A DNA stretch of 21,272 nucleotides from CAJXJP01 sp963926055 (GTDB lineage Bacteria; Patescibacteriota; Gracilibacteria; BD1-5; UBA6164), in assembly GCA_963926055.1 (NCBI GenBank), contig CAWUVK010000009.1, forward strand, positions 1 through 21,272, given 5' to 3'. Numbering within the stretch: the first letter of the stretch is position 1; each line of letters opens with the position of its first letter. The position numbers were made by a program, and so were the translations under genes. Shown here piece after piece: positions 8,669 through 17,372 of the stretch. The notes beneath the pieces were generated by a model, which did not search any database, had not been told where the DNA came from, and saw only the letters and a program-made list of their open reading frames with translations.

Positions 8669-9595
8669 ATGAAATATTTAGAAAAAACAAAAAGTTTTAC
8701 TCAAGATAATGTAATCCCACTCGATGAGTGTGTTTTAGCTGCGTTAGAACTATTTTCAATAAATGAAATAAAAAATCTAGATTTAAGTACATTAAAACGT
8801 CCTTTGATTGCAGGAAGTTGAAATGCTATTGTAACGGCACAAATTATTTTCTCAGATTTAGATGCTATTTATTGTGATGAAACAAATTTTGACGAATCAT
8901 TGAAAAAAAATATTGATTGAGTGATTATTGTTTCTGCTTCTGGAGAAAAACATGCACCTATTTTCGCAAAAAAAGCTCAAGAAAAAAAACTAAAAACACT
9001 TTTATTAACTTGTAATAACAATTCATCAGCTCAAAAAATTATTTGAGAAAAAAATACTATTATAACTCCTAAAAATAGGGAACCATATACCTACAATACT
9101 TCTACGTATATGGGATGGATTTTTGCAAAAACTGCTGAAAACCCTCAAGAAATTTATGAATTTATTCAAAATAAAATTGATCCAATTTTAGAAAAAATAA
9201 ATTTTTCAGATTTTTCTTCATATTTACTCGTTACTCCGGATGAATTTTCAGGAGTCAATCAATTATTTCGTGTAAAATTTATAGAATTATTCGGCAGAAA
9301 AATTGCTAGAGATGTATTCTCTTATGAACATATGAAACATGCAATAACAGTTGTGCCAGATAAAAAAGAACTCGCCATTTCATTTTGAAAATGAGAATTT
9401 GATTTTGAGAATTCTCGTATTAATTTCCCACTTCCTGATACTATTTGACTCGCTGGAATGATGGCAATTTGATATTATGTAATAGGAAAAATACAAAAAT
9501 CACATCCAAATTATTTTCAACAAAATATTTGAAATTATATAAATAGAATGAATCAATCATGATTTTCAAAATCACTAAAAGTGATAGTTGAATAA
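8669..9595 (+). CDS. SIS-domain protein, phosphoglucose/phosphomannose isomerase-like
   Basis: 308 residues. A sugar isomerase (SIS) fold is visible: LIAGSGNAIVTAQIIF near residues 46-62 (phosphosugar-binding loop), then DGVIIVSASGEKHAPIFAKK near 90, KTLLLTC and a strand/turn with NNNSSA. The second half (LAISFGKGEFDFEN, GLAGMMAIGYYVIGKI) resembles the C-terminal part of archaeal/CPR-type bifunctional PGI/PMI proteins. It probably interconverts hexose phosphates and could feed sugar nucleotides to the glycosyltransferase directly upstream (26-nt gap, same operon). The substrate cannot be named from sequence. The stop codon is buried in the following palindromic terminator. Confidence 0.8.
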
Positions 9596-9636
9596 GAAAA
9601 AGAAGAAATTTTAAATTTCTTCTTTTTCTTATTCAA
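9588..9636. terminator. 49-base perfect palindromic terminator
   Basis: Arms of 24 bases pair perfectly around one central T (9612). The left arm starts TTGAATAAGAAAAAG and includes the SIS stop codon TAA; the right arm is pyrimidine-rich. Composition is almost only A/T with GAAGAA tracts, unlike the GC-core hairpins at 2159, 4437 and 16008. Confidence 0.8.
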
Positions 9637-9687
9637 TATTTTTATTAAAAGTAAATATAAAAATACTTTAAAATAAACAAAAAATTA

Positions 9688-9877
9688 TTAAAATAAGACT
9701 ATTATTTTTACACAAAAAATACAAAGCATGAAAAATAATTTTAAACAAGCATTTACGCTGGTAGAACTCATCGTAGTAATCACGATTTTAGCAGTTCTGG
9801 CAACGGTAGCATTTATCTCGTTTCAAGGGTATACAAGTAGTTCGAGAGATTCAGTAAGATTAGCTGATTTAAAAAAT
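9688..9877 (+). repeat. Pilin 5' module, copy 1 (upstream element plus first 50 codons)
   Basis: Matches 20766-20954 over the ~40-nt upstream element (core CTATTATTTTTA) and the next 150 nt of coding sequence; 47 of 50 encoded residues are identical. Past codon 50 the two genes diverge. Several synonymous differences exist, so this is an older duplication or one kept similar by gene conversion, not an assembly copy. Confidence 0.85.
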
Positions 9878-11056
9878 ATTTCAATATCATTTGAAATAAA
9901 TAGAACTAGAGACATAGATTTCCCACTTCCAGATAAAAAAATTGATATTACAGCGAGTGGAACTATTTTTCAATATCAATGAGAATTATCACAAAATATT
10001 TTAGAAAAAGATCTCAATATTTTTGATGGATGACTAGATCCAGTTACAAAAAAACCATACTGATACGCAGTAAATACGGCAAGAAATAAATTCCAAATTA
10101 TTTGATTTTTAGAAAATCAAGAATCAGTTGCAAATATTTCTGCATCTCAAATTTTCGCTGATAATACAGATAAATATGTAAAAACTTCAGGGGATATATT
10201 ATGAATTTTATTAGATGAAACTACTAATGAAATAATTGTTCAAAGTGCAAGTTTGGTTGAAATTGATGTAGTAAATTCATCAACTGATTATTTATTAAAA
10301 TTATCATGAAATGAAAATTCTATCTATAATCAAAAAAAATTAATTTCCACTCATAACCTAAGTTCAAGCTGTAATAACATCCTAAAAAATAATCCAAAAT
10401 CAACTACGGGATTTTATAGTATAAAAATAGATTGAGTAAATAATACACAAGTATATTGTGATATGCAAACAGATGGGTGAGGTTGGACATTAATAATTAA
10501 AAGAAAACATAGTTCAAATAATATAGAAAGTTGTGGTGAAAATTTAAATGATTTTCTTCATAAACCATGTAATAAAAATTTATTTGAATCTTGAAATTAC
10601 CTAGATAATATTTCATATTCCTTATGAGAATTTTGATTAAATTTACATACTTCTGAATATATGGTTCAACAATATAATTCACAATGAGTATTAGATGAAG
10701 ATGATGCGTATATATTAACTACGAAAAATAATTTATTTCCAGATACTATTGGTTTAGAACATATTTGAATTAAAAGTGTATGTTCTTTAGATAAATTAAA
10801 ATGTGACACTACAGATGTTGTTTGGAAATATGTTTGAAATAATCACTTTAATAATTCAGCTTGTAATTGACGATTAAGTCCATGATATGGAGGAAATTAT
10901 GGATATTGTAGTAATTGAGCTGATAATAAAAGATGAACACAATATTTTTACTATTCAAATGATTATATTTGAGATAGAGAAAACTATGATGAGACAAAAT
11001 TATGGTCATATGCATTCAACTCTAAAGATTATCAAGAATTAATTTTTGTGAGATAA
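9728..11056 (+). CDS. Type IV prepilin-like protein with fibrinogen-like C-terminal domain
   Basis: 442 residues. A short leader MKNNFKQA precedes the prepilin signature FTLVELIVVITILAV, with Glu at mature position 5 and a cleavage site after Ala8. The hydrophobic helix anchors the subunit in the membrane or pilus. Residues ~50-210 form a pilin-type middle region. From about residue 214, Cys-Asn-Asn-Ile starts a block with TGFYSIKIDG, VYCDMQTDGGGWTL and IIKR, the hallmark of fibrinogen-related (FReD/COLFI-like) domains, which bind glycans or proteins in other organisms. Later Cys residues and a YIGDRENYDE acidic turn fit a ~229-residue domain running to the end. A surface-exposed lectin-like tip on a pseudopilin would suit host attachment (inference). 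The second Gly of the GGG triplet is TGA. A GGG glycine at residue 34 is TGA in the paralogue at 20805. Confidence 0.88.
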
Positions 11057-11089
11057 AAAAAGAAGAAATTTTAAAAATTTCTTCTTTTT
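11057..11089. terminator. AT palindromic terminator shared by convergent pilin genes
   Basis: AAAAAGAAGAAATTTT (11057-11072) and its exact complement (11074-11089) flank a single A. It fills the 34-nt gap between the stop codons of the fibrinogen-type pilin (11054-11056) and the convergent NHL pilin (11091-11093), and so can act on both strands. Confidence 0.8.
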
Positions 11090-11090
11090 C

Positions 11091-12746
11091 TTAATTTTCT
11101 AAATTTTTTCAAAAAATAATTTCTTTTTTAATAAATTCATCTGGATTATAACAGTTGAGATAATGAAAATATTCTATATTCATTCATAAATAATTATTTT
11201 CATAGTTTACGGAGATATTTGAAATAGGATTTTGTATGATTTCATCACTCAATGGATTAAAAATAATGTTTTTGAGTCACTCTGCTGTGAAATCTGACAT
11301 ATTAATTGTATTACTGAGATCTCAAGTATCTAACTCATATTCATATTGCTTTCTTTCAAGTGAGTCATTTATTTTTAAAATATTTCCAGATATTTCTAAA
11401 CCGGTAGGATATTGTAAATTTTTAACAAACACTTCTAAAGAATTTTGTGAATAATCAGAAATTTGCCCAGTTCATTGTGAGAAATATGGAAATGTTTTTG
11501 AGTATACTGAAGTATTATAATCATAAAAATCTATTTGTGTGAGATAATTTCCGGCTTGTGTTATATCCGGAGAAATATTTTCTAGATTTATTTCATATTC
11601 ATTTGCTTGTAATAAATTATATGAATTATTTCAAGTGTGAGTATAACGACTTCAAGTACCACTTGAAGTACAAATAGTTTCAATCTTTTCTACTTCATTA
11701 TTATTCGTAATATTATATTCAATATTATGGCTACATCAAGGTATGGAACTGTTACTTATATTGACTACTGTAGAATTAAAATCACTAAAATAATATTTTA
11801 AAATATTATTTTCTGTTTTTAAAAAATCTTCTTTTTGAGTGAAATTTATTTCATCAAATGAAAAATCTTCTTCCGTAAATGAATTGTCAGAAATAAATTC
11901 CGAACCAGTGAGACTCAACTCAAATCTATTTATACTTCCATAATCTTGATCTGGAGAAAAATTTATTTCTAAAGGAGGATTTTGAGAAAAAATTTGAGAA
12001 GAAAATTTTAAAATTTCTCATTTTCCAGTATTGGAAATATATAAGCTGCCGCTATTGTAAGCTAAACCAGTTGGATGTTGTAATCCATCAAATCTATCTA
12101 AAATAAGATATACTTTAGAATCTTTATAAAACAACACTCTATGATTTCCAGTGTCTGAAAAAAATAATCCTCATTCTGCCTCAACTGCTCCAGTTGGATT
12201 ATTGAGTGAAACCTCTGACCCATCTGATCCTTGAGAAAATTCATGTCAAAAATTATTTCATCAAATTACTTTTGTTCAATTTTCTAATATTTGATGATGT
12301 ATCGTATCAATGGTAAAATCTCAGACTTGCGCATTTTGAATATCTGAAAAATCAGTGAGAAAATCTTCTCAAATTTCTTCAAACGGAAGAAAATAATTCC
12401 AGCTGAGGTGTTGAGTTTTATTTATTTGAGAATCTAAGGGGCAATAACTGTCACTTTGTTCAATCAATCATAAATATCAAAATCATATTTTTTGGAAATA
12501 ATTTTTTGATTGAAATAACGCTCATGATTGAGAATAAAAAATATAATTATTTTCAACTCAATCAAAATTATTATACATATTTTGAAATCAAGCAGAAAAA
12601 TTTTCACTAGTTGAAATAATTTTTTCTTGTTTTAAAATATTTTGAATTCAAGAGCTTAAAATAATTCATACACTCACCATTAAAAGCATTGAAATTGTGA
12701 CTCAAACTATGAGTTCCACGAGAGTAAAAGCGGAATTATTTTTCAT
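11091..12746 (-). CDS. Pseudopilin-like protein with NHL beta-propeller repeats
   Basis: 551 residues. MKNNSA then FTLVELIVGVTISMLL is a class III prepilin-peptidase signature with Glu5, cleavage expected after Ala6. Residues ~30-160 are a pilin-like body. From about residue 160, VIGGNNFG and then two clear NHL repeats follow: LNNPTGAVEAEGGLFFSDTG-NHRVL (181-206) and LQHPTGLAYNSGSLYISNTG (222-241). NHL units normally form a beta-propeller used for protein or carbohydrate binding. Two repeats do not close a propeller, so others must be degenerate or the domain partial. The C-terminal ~250 residues are strand- and Asn/Ser-rich with a few Cys. The gene follows the HolB-like gene by 2 nt, so it is the last gene of a three-gene operon. 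Glycines are mixed TGA and GGN. Confidence 0.85.
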
Positions 12747-12748
12747 AT

Positions 12749-13438
12749 TTAAAGGGTCAATAAATATTTATCGATGATATATTTTGCATTTACATTATTT
12801 TGTTTAATTCCGAGTAAATCAGATTCAACATCCTCTAAAGAATTTAAAAAAACAAAATGTCTTTTTGCGTATAAAATAATATTTTCTAAAAAATCTATAT
12901 ATTCTTGTTTATCTCATTTGAAACTATAAAAATATTGAAGTGCTTCTTGAGGATTTCACTCTGCGATTTGTTGTAAAAGTGATTGAAAATATGCATTCTC
13001 ATTTTGTTGATTTATTCATCCTAATTCAATTGTTTGTACGCGAGATAAAATAGTATCTAAAATACCACTTTGAGAGTTATTTGTGAGGAAAATAATATTA
13101 TGTTTTCCCGGTTCTTCAAAAAATTTTAAACAACTATTTGATGATTGAATCGTTAAACGAGACATATTTTCAATAATAAATACTTGAAAATCATATCCTG
13201 GAAGTGAATTACTCGCATTTATAAATTCTTTAATTTCTCAAATTTTTATTTTTTCTCAATTATCTTTGAGTGTGTAAATATAATCTTTTGGAATATTGTG
13301 TTTTTGTGTAATTTCTTTTGCAAAATCAAGTACTTTAGCATTTACTAGCTCCATATTTTTACCTAAAAATAAACAAGGAGAAATTGCTTGCTTCTTGTTT
13401 ATTTTATCTTGTATATGTTTGAATGATTTATTATCCAT
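12749..13438 (-). CDS. holB: DNA polymerase III delta' subunit-like clamp-loader protein
   Basis: 229 residues, shorter than E. coli delta' (334). Visible are the delta'/gamma AAA+ fold signatures: an N-terminal PCLFLGKNMELVNAKVLDFA where a Walker A would be (none present, as in many delta' subunits), IGEIKEFINASNSLPGYD, then VFIIENMSRLTIQSSNSCLK, FFEEPGKHNIIFLTNNS and ILDTILSRVQTI (sensor and SRC-like region, here SRV). The C-terminal helices continue for ~80 residues, but the full collar domain seems trimmed. It probably helps load the sliding clamp. The start overlaps the stop of the upstream lipoprotein by 8 nt (translational coupling), and the NHL pilin follows after 2 nt. A replication gene between two surface protein genes is unusual. 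The symbol is by resemblance. Confidence 0.8.
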
Positions 13439-13847
13439 CTGTGTTTTCTAAAAGTTCAAAAAATTCATTTAATTCATCCATAGTTTCTTGTATCAGTTGT
13501 TCTTCTTGAGAATCAGATATTTCAACTTCAGCCTCTATTTGTGTTTCAACTTGTGTACCAGTTTGAGTTTCAATTACTACGCTTCCACTTGAATTGCTTG
13601 ATAAAGAATATTGTAATAATTCATCTGTTTGAATATTCTCAGCTTGAGAACCACTTTGAGTGTCTTGCTTTTCTTCCATGCTTTGATTTTCATTTTGATT
13701 TTCTTCTACTTGAGAGCCACTTTGAATAGTTTCTACTACACTTCAACTTTGAACAACACTCCCAGAAACACTTTGATTTTCTTGATTTTCTGCTCAACAA
13801 CTTGTTAATAAAATTGCCAGAGAAATTATTCCTATAACTTTTTTCAT
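13431..13847 (-). CDS. Small acidic Gln/Glu/Ser-rich lipoprotein
   Basis: 138 residues. The signal peptide MKKVIGIISLAILLTSCG carries a lipobox L-T-S-C. The residue after the lipidated Cys is Gly encoded by TGA, so the standard code would cut the protein right behind its lipobox. The mature part is low-complexity, with repeated SGS, QSGSQVE and TQTGTQVETQ units rich in Gln, Glu, Ser and Thr, and an acidic C-terminal helix (ETMDELNEFFELLE). It is probably membrane-tethered on the outside; no known domain. It is the first gene of the operon with holB and the NHL pilin and is divergent from comM. Confidence 0.8.
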
Positions 13848-13945
13848 ATTATAATATCAATATATAAATATATAAAAATAGTAACAATTTTTCACTATAA
13901 TGCAACCAACTTTTTGTATTATTTAGAAGAAAAGCAAAAAAATAT

Positions 13946-14003
13946 TTGCAATTGTATATAATAAGTATATAAAGGGTATATAAATATATTCATAAAAAAG
14001 GAG
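13946..14003 (+). promoter_or_regulatory. Candidate comM promoter and closely spaced Shine-Dalgarno
   Basis: TTGCAA (13946-13951), 16 bases, TATAAA (13968-13973). AAGGAG (13998-14003) lies only 2 nt before the ATG at 14006, shorter than the usual 5-9 nt. The ATG is still preferred because the encoded start matches the family. Confidence 0.45.
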
Positions 14004-14005
14004 TT

Positions 14006-15544
14006 ATGATTGCAAAAGTTTATTCTATTACCGTAAACGGGTTAGAAAGTTCTCTTATAGAAATTGAAGTAGATATAAATCAAGGTTTACCAAGTTTTAC
14101 TATTGTAGGTCTTCCAGATCAAGGTATTCAAGAAAGTAAAGAACGTCTTCGTTCTGCTATGAAGTCAAGTAGTTTTCGTCTTCCAACAACCAGGATTACT
14201 GTAAATTTAGCACCTGCGGATATTAAAAAATCTTGACCATGTTTTGACCTTCCAATTGCTATTGGGATTTTATTAAATCAAGATTTTATAGACGAAACAT
14301 ATATTTGAGATTCATTATTTTTGTGAGAATTATCTTTGGATGGAAATTTGAGAAAAGTCTGATGAGTTTTACCTGCAACAATTTGAGCAAAAGAAAAATG
14401 ATTTAAAAGAATATTTGTACCAAAAGAAAATGCTTTAGAAGCATCTATTATTCCAGGCATTGAAGTAATTGCTGTAGAAAATTTAGCTGAAATTATAAAA
14501 TTTCTCAATAAAGAGATTCCTTTAAAAATTTCACCAGTTTTAGATTTTAAAAAAATCACAAAAGATATTCAGTCAAAAAATACAGCAGATTTTAAATATG
14601 TTCTGTGACAAGAACATGCAAAACGAGCATTAGAAATTTCAGCTGCTGGTTCGCATAATATTGTTATGGATGGTCCTCCTGGGAGCGGAAAAACTATGTT
14701 ATCAAAAGCTTTTGCTACGATTTTGCCAGATCTAACAATTCAAGAGGCTATTGAAGTTTCAAAACTCTATAGTATTTCATGATTACTTGATAGTGATAAT
14801 CCGATTATAAAAAAAAGACCATTTCGTACCGTTCATCATACTGCAAGTTCTGTAAGTATTGTATGAGGAGGAAGAAATGCAAAACCGTGAGAAATTTCTT
14901 TGGCTCATAAGTGAGTATTATTTTTGGACGAAATTTTAGAGTTTCAAAAATCAGTTTTAGAAGTTCTTCGTCAACCACTTGAAGACGGAGAAATTACCGT
15001 TAATAGAGTGAATGCAAGCTATGCATACCCAGCTAAATTTACACTTGTATGAGCGATGAACCCATGCCCATGTGGGTATTTAACTGATCCAGATAAAGAT
15101 TGTATATGCTCTCATAAACAAGTCGAAAATTATAGAGGAAGATTATCATGACCACTCCTAGATAGAGTTGATATTTTTATAGAAGTCCCAAAAGTTAAAA
15201 CACAAAAATTACAGATTGATGATAATTACGAAGACAGAGAAGATTCTCAAACGATTCAAAAAAGAGTTCAAGCTGCTCGAGATATTCAACTAAATAGATT
15301 TAAGCAATTAGATATTACTAGTAATAGTGAAATGACAACAAAAGAAATCAATCAATTTTGTAAACTAGATCAACAAACGGATGCCTTAATCAAACAAGCA
15401 GTTACAACTATGAATTTGTCTGCACGTGGATATTATAGGATTTTAAAACTCTCTAGAACTATCGCAGATCTGCAAGGGAATGAAAATATTTCTATTGAAA
15501 ATGTAGCAGAAGCATTAAGTTTTAGAAAAAAACAGGAAAACTAA
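14006..15544 (+). CDS. comM: ComM/YifB family Mg-chelatase-like AAA+ ATPase
   Basis: 512 residues, the family's normal length (~506). The N-terminal domain has MIAKVYSITVNGLES and GLPSFTIVGLPDQGIQESKE, typical of YifB/ComM. The central AAA+ domain has Walker A GPPGSGKT (near residue 224) and Walker B VLFLDEI, followed by the arginine-rich VLRQPLEDGEI and NPCPCGY, a conserved Cys motif. The C-terminal domain shows NLSARGYYRILKLSRTIADL. In Vibrio and Haemophilus, ComM is a hexameric helicase that drives branch migration when transformed single-stranded DNA is recombined into the chromosome; that role is expected here. Several glycines in conserved motifs (VGAMNPC, SGPLLDR) are TGA. Divergent from the lipoprotein operon. 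Confidence 0.95.
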
Positions 15545-15545
15545 T

Positions 15546-15573
15546 TTGCAAATTCATAAAAATATTGTATAAA
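15546..15573 (+). promoter_or_regulatory. Promoter of the small lipoprotein
   Basis: TTGCAA (15546-15551), 16 bases, TATAAA (15568-15573), about 31 nt before the ATG, with AAGG near 15592 as a weak ribosome site. The -35 box begins just after the comM stop codon. Confidence 0.55.
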
Positions 15574-15604
15574 TATTTTATCTTTTCCAAAATAAGGTGT
15601 TAAG

Positions 15605-16003
15605 ATGAAAAAAGTTTTTATTTTGTTTGTTGTTGTTTGGCTTACTGCGTGTAGTAGTAGAGTGCAATACAATAACCAAATTTTTGTTGATAACAATGAC
15701 ATTGAGGAAATTAGTTATTTTCTCAATCGTCTAGAATGTCATGATATGTTTGATAAGTGTGTTACGAAAAATTTTGATATGTATATTTCAAAAAATAACG
15801 ATACACTTGTTATGCAAAACTCTGACAATAAACTATTAATATTCAATCATGATCAAGTAAATTCAACGATTCAGCTAAACCAAGGACATGAAACATATTT
15901 TTTTAAATCGAATCCTCAAGATGTAGTTACTCTTGAGGAAAATAAAAAAATTATGAGAGTCATTGGGCAAGCGAGATCTTCGCTGGGTTATGGTTATGAT
16001 TAG
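15605..16003 (+). CDS. Small lipoprotein of unknown function, TGA-free
   Basis: 132 residues. The signal peptide MKKVFILFVVVWLTACSS has a lipobox L-T-A-C, so lipidation at Cys16 is expected, with Ser+2. The mature part has two more Cys (CHDMFDKC) that may form a disulfide, then Asn/Asp-rich strands and a C-terminal amphipathic stretch. No family recognised. All four glycines are GGN, none TGA, and the stop is TAG. It has its own promoter and a GC hairpin terminator, like the TGA-free genes at 2188 and 4043. It sits alone between comM and csaB. Style and punctuation suggest origin in a standard-code, proteobacterium-like genome (inference). Confidence 0.78.
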   Translation: MKKVFILFVVVWLTACSSRVQYNNQIFVDNNDIEEISYFLNRLECHDMFDKCVTKNFDMYISKNNDTLVMQNSDNKLLIFNHDQVNSTIQLNQGHETYFFKSNPQDVVTLEENKKIMRVIGQARSSLGYGYD

Positions 16004-16007
16004 ATGT

Positions 16008-16035
16008 AAAAAAACTGCGCGTTCGCGCAGTTTTT
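16008..16035 (+). terminator. GC-rich hairpin terminator of the small lipoprotein
   Basis: ACTGCGC pairs with GCGCAGT around a GTTC loop, with A-rich left and T-rich right flanks (16008-16014 / 16031-16035). The loop and architecture are the same as in the terminator at 4437. Confidence 0.9.
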
Positions 16036-16098
16036 CTTTTTATCTAGATTTTTAGTATTTTTTAGGTATAGTAATAAAAATAATTATAAAATATTTAT

Positions 16099-17181
16099 AT
16101 GAAAATAACTATTTTAGCTGCCATTTGAGCAAAAAATCTTTGAGATGAATTGATTCTTAAAAACGAAATTCAATATCTAAAAACTGTATATGGTAATGAT
16201 ACAGAATTTTTTGTGGCCAGTTATGATATAAAAAATCCTTTTATAATCAGTAAAAATATTACATATTTTGAATACTTTCCATGTGACGCAAAAAAAATAA
16301 AAAATTTTTTTAGAAATATAAAAAATTTTTTTCATTTTATAAAAATTATAAAAAGTACTGATTTAGTTGTAATTTGATGAGGTGGAATTATTTTCGATAA
16401 TGAACAAAAACATGTAAAAAATCCATTTTCTCAATGGATTATGAGAGTGAAAATTACAAAGTTTTATAAGAAAAAAATATTGTTTCATGCAATTTGATTA
16501 ACTCTGAGTAATTCATGAAATTTAAAATATCTGAAAAAAATATTTTCTTCAAACAATCAAGAAATAACAGTGAGAGATAACTATTCAAAAAAATTATTAG
16601 ATTCAATCAATATACAATCAAGTATTATTCCGGATCCCGTTTTTTCAGATAAAAAAAATAACAAAGAAATTTTTGCTCAAAATTATTTCATAAAAAAAAT
16701 AAATCCAAATCAATTTCATGTAGAGGATTTAGGAAATTATGATTTTAAAAATAAAACTATTTGAATAGCTTTTAGAAAATGATACTTTCATCAAGACGCT
16801 CAATCAATGAGTGAAATTATAGAATATTTACAACGAAAAAAAGCTAAAATCATTTTAATACCAATGTCATTTCATCCAAGAGATCTTGCGTCTAATGATT
16901 ATGTATTTTTAAAATATTTTTCTGAAAAATATAAAATTCAAATATCACAAAATATGTGAAAATCATATTCTGTTTTTAAAAATTCAACTATCGATTATTG
17001 CTTTTCAATGCGTCTACACTCTATGATTTTAGCACAAGTGTACCAAATACCTTTTTTTGCATTTTCATATTCGACCAAGACAGATGAACTGATAAAAATT
17101 CTTACAGAGAAAACAAAAAAATGAAACTTTTTTTTGACAAATAAGAACTATCTCTTATTGTCTAAACAACTTAATAAATAA
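16099..17181 (+). CDS. csaB: Polysaccharide pyruvyl transferase (CsaB/WcaK family)
   Basis: 360 residues, usual for PF04230 enzymes, which transfer a ketal pyruvate from phosphoenolpyruvate to sugars of surface polysaccharides. Seen in order: AAIGAKNLGDELILKNEI at the N-terminus (GxxNxGDE motif), VVIGGGGIIFDN near residue 90, FHAIGLTLSNSG, ITVRDNYSKKLLD, PDPVF, IGIAFRKG, IILIPMSFHPRD, and the signature MRLHSMILAQVYQIPFFAFSY with STKTD near the C-terminus. In Gram-positive bacteria CsaB pyruvylation of cell-wall glycan creates the binding site for S-layer SLH domains, a possible role here. Conserved glycines (A-I-G at the start, the IGGGG cluster) include TGA. A possible -10 TATAGT lies at 16067-16072, with no good -35. 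The symbol is by family resemblance. Confidence 0.9.
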
Positions 17182-17230
17182 TTTTAAGCACATGTATTCA
17201 CCAAGAAATATAAACATTTCTAAGAAGACA

Positions 17231-17275
17231 ATGAAACTATTCACAAAATTTGAGAATAGTCTATTTTTCGTGTAA
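17231..17275 (+). CDS. Possible leader peptide ahead of aspartate kinase
   Basis: MKLFTKFENSLFFV then TAA, 14 residues, with a weak purine-rich site (AAGAAG) 3 nt upstream. An in-frame ATG at 17192 would give 27 residues including an ISKKTMK stretch. Lys, Thr and Met codons are suggestive because these are the end products of the aspartate pathway, but the bias is mild. The frame spans hairpin segments 1 and 2 and stops just after segment 2. Plausible only because of the RNA architecture. Confidence 0.35.
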   Translation: MKLFTKFENSLFFV

Positions 17276-17314
17276 AAAATATTTATTGATGCTACGCAGA
17301 TAAATAATTAACGA

Positions 17315-17346
17315 AAAACTATTCTCGAGAGAGGATAGTTTTTTTT
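17315..17346 (+). terminator. Terminator hairpin of the aspartate kinase leader
   Basis: AAAACTAT (17315-17322) pairs with ATAGTTTT (17335-17342) and CTC with GAG, with a T-G wobble and GAGA loop, followed by TTTT. It may also end csaB transcription. Its left arm is shared with the alternative 2:3 stem. Confidence 0.7.
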
Positions 17347-17372
17347 GTATTTTAATACTTATAAATAATAAC

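Larger units (their letters stand above)
17192..17346 (+). promoter_or_regulatory. Candidate transcription attenuator leader of aspartate kinase
   Basis: Four segments can pair in mutually exclusive ways. Segment 1 (17236-17242, ACTATTC) pairs with segment 2 (17254-17260, GAATAGT). Segment 2 extended (GAGAATAG 17252-17259 plus TTTTTCG 17264-17270, 4-nt bulge) pairs over 15 bp with segment 3 (17312-17326). Segment 3 also pairs with segment 4 (17331-17342) as a T-tailed terminator. This 1:2, 2:3, 3:4 pattern is the classic attenuator layout. A short Lys/Thr/Met-containing frame covers segments 1 and 2. No trans-acting factor or ligand is evident. Seen in sequence; regulation is inferred. Confidence 0.6.
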
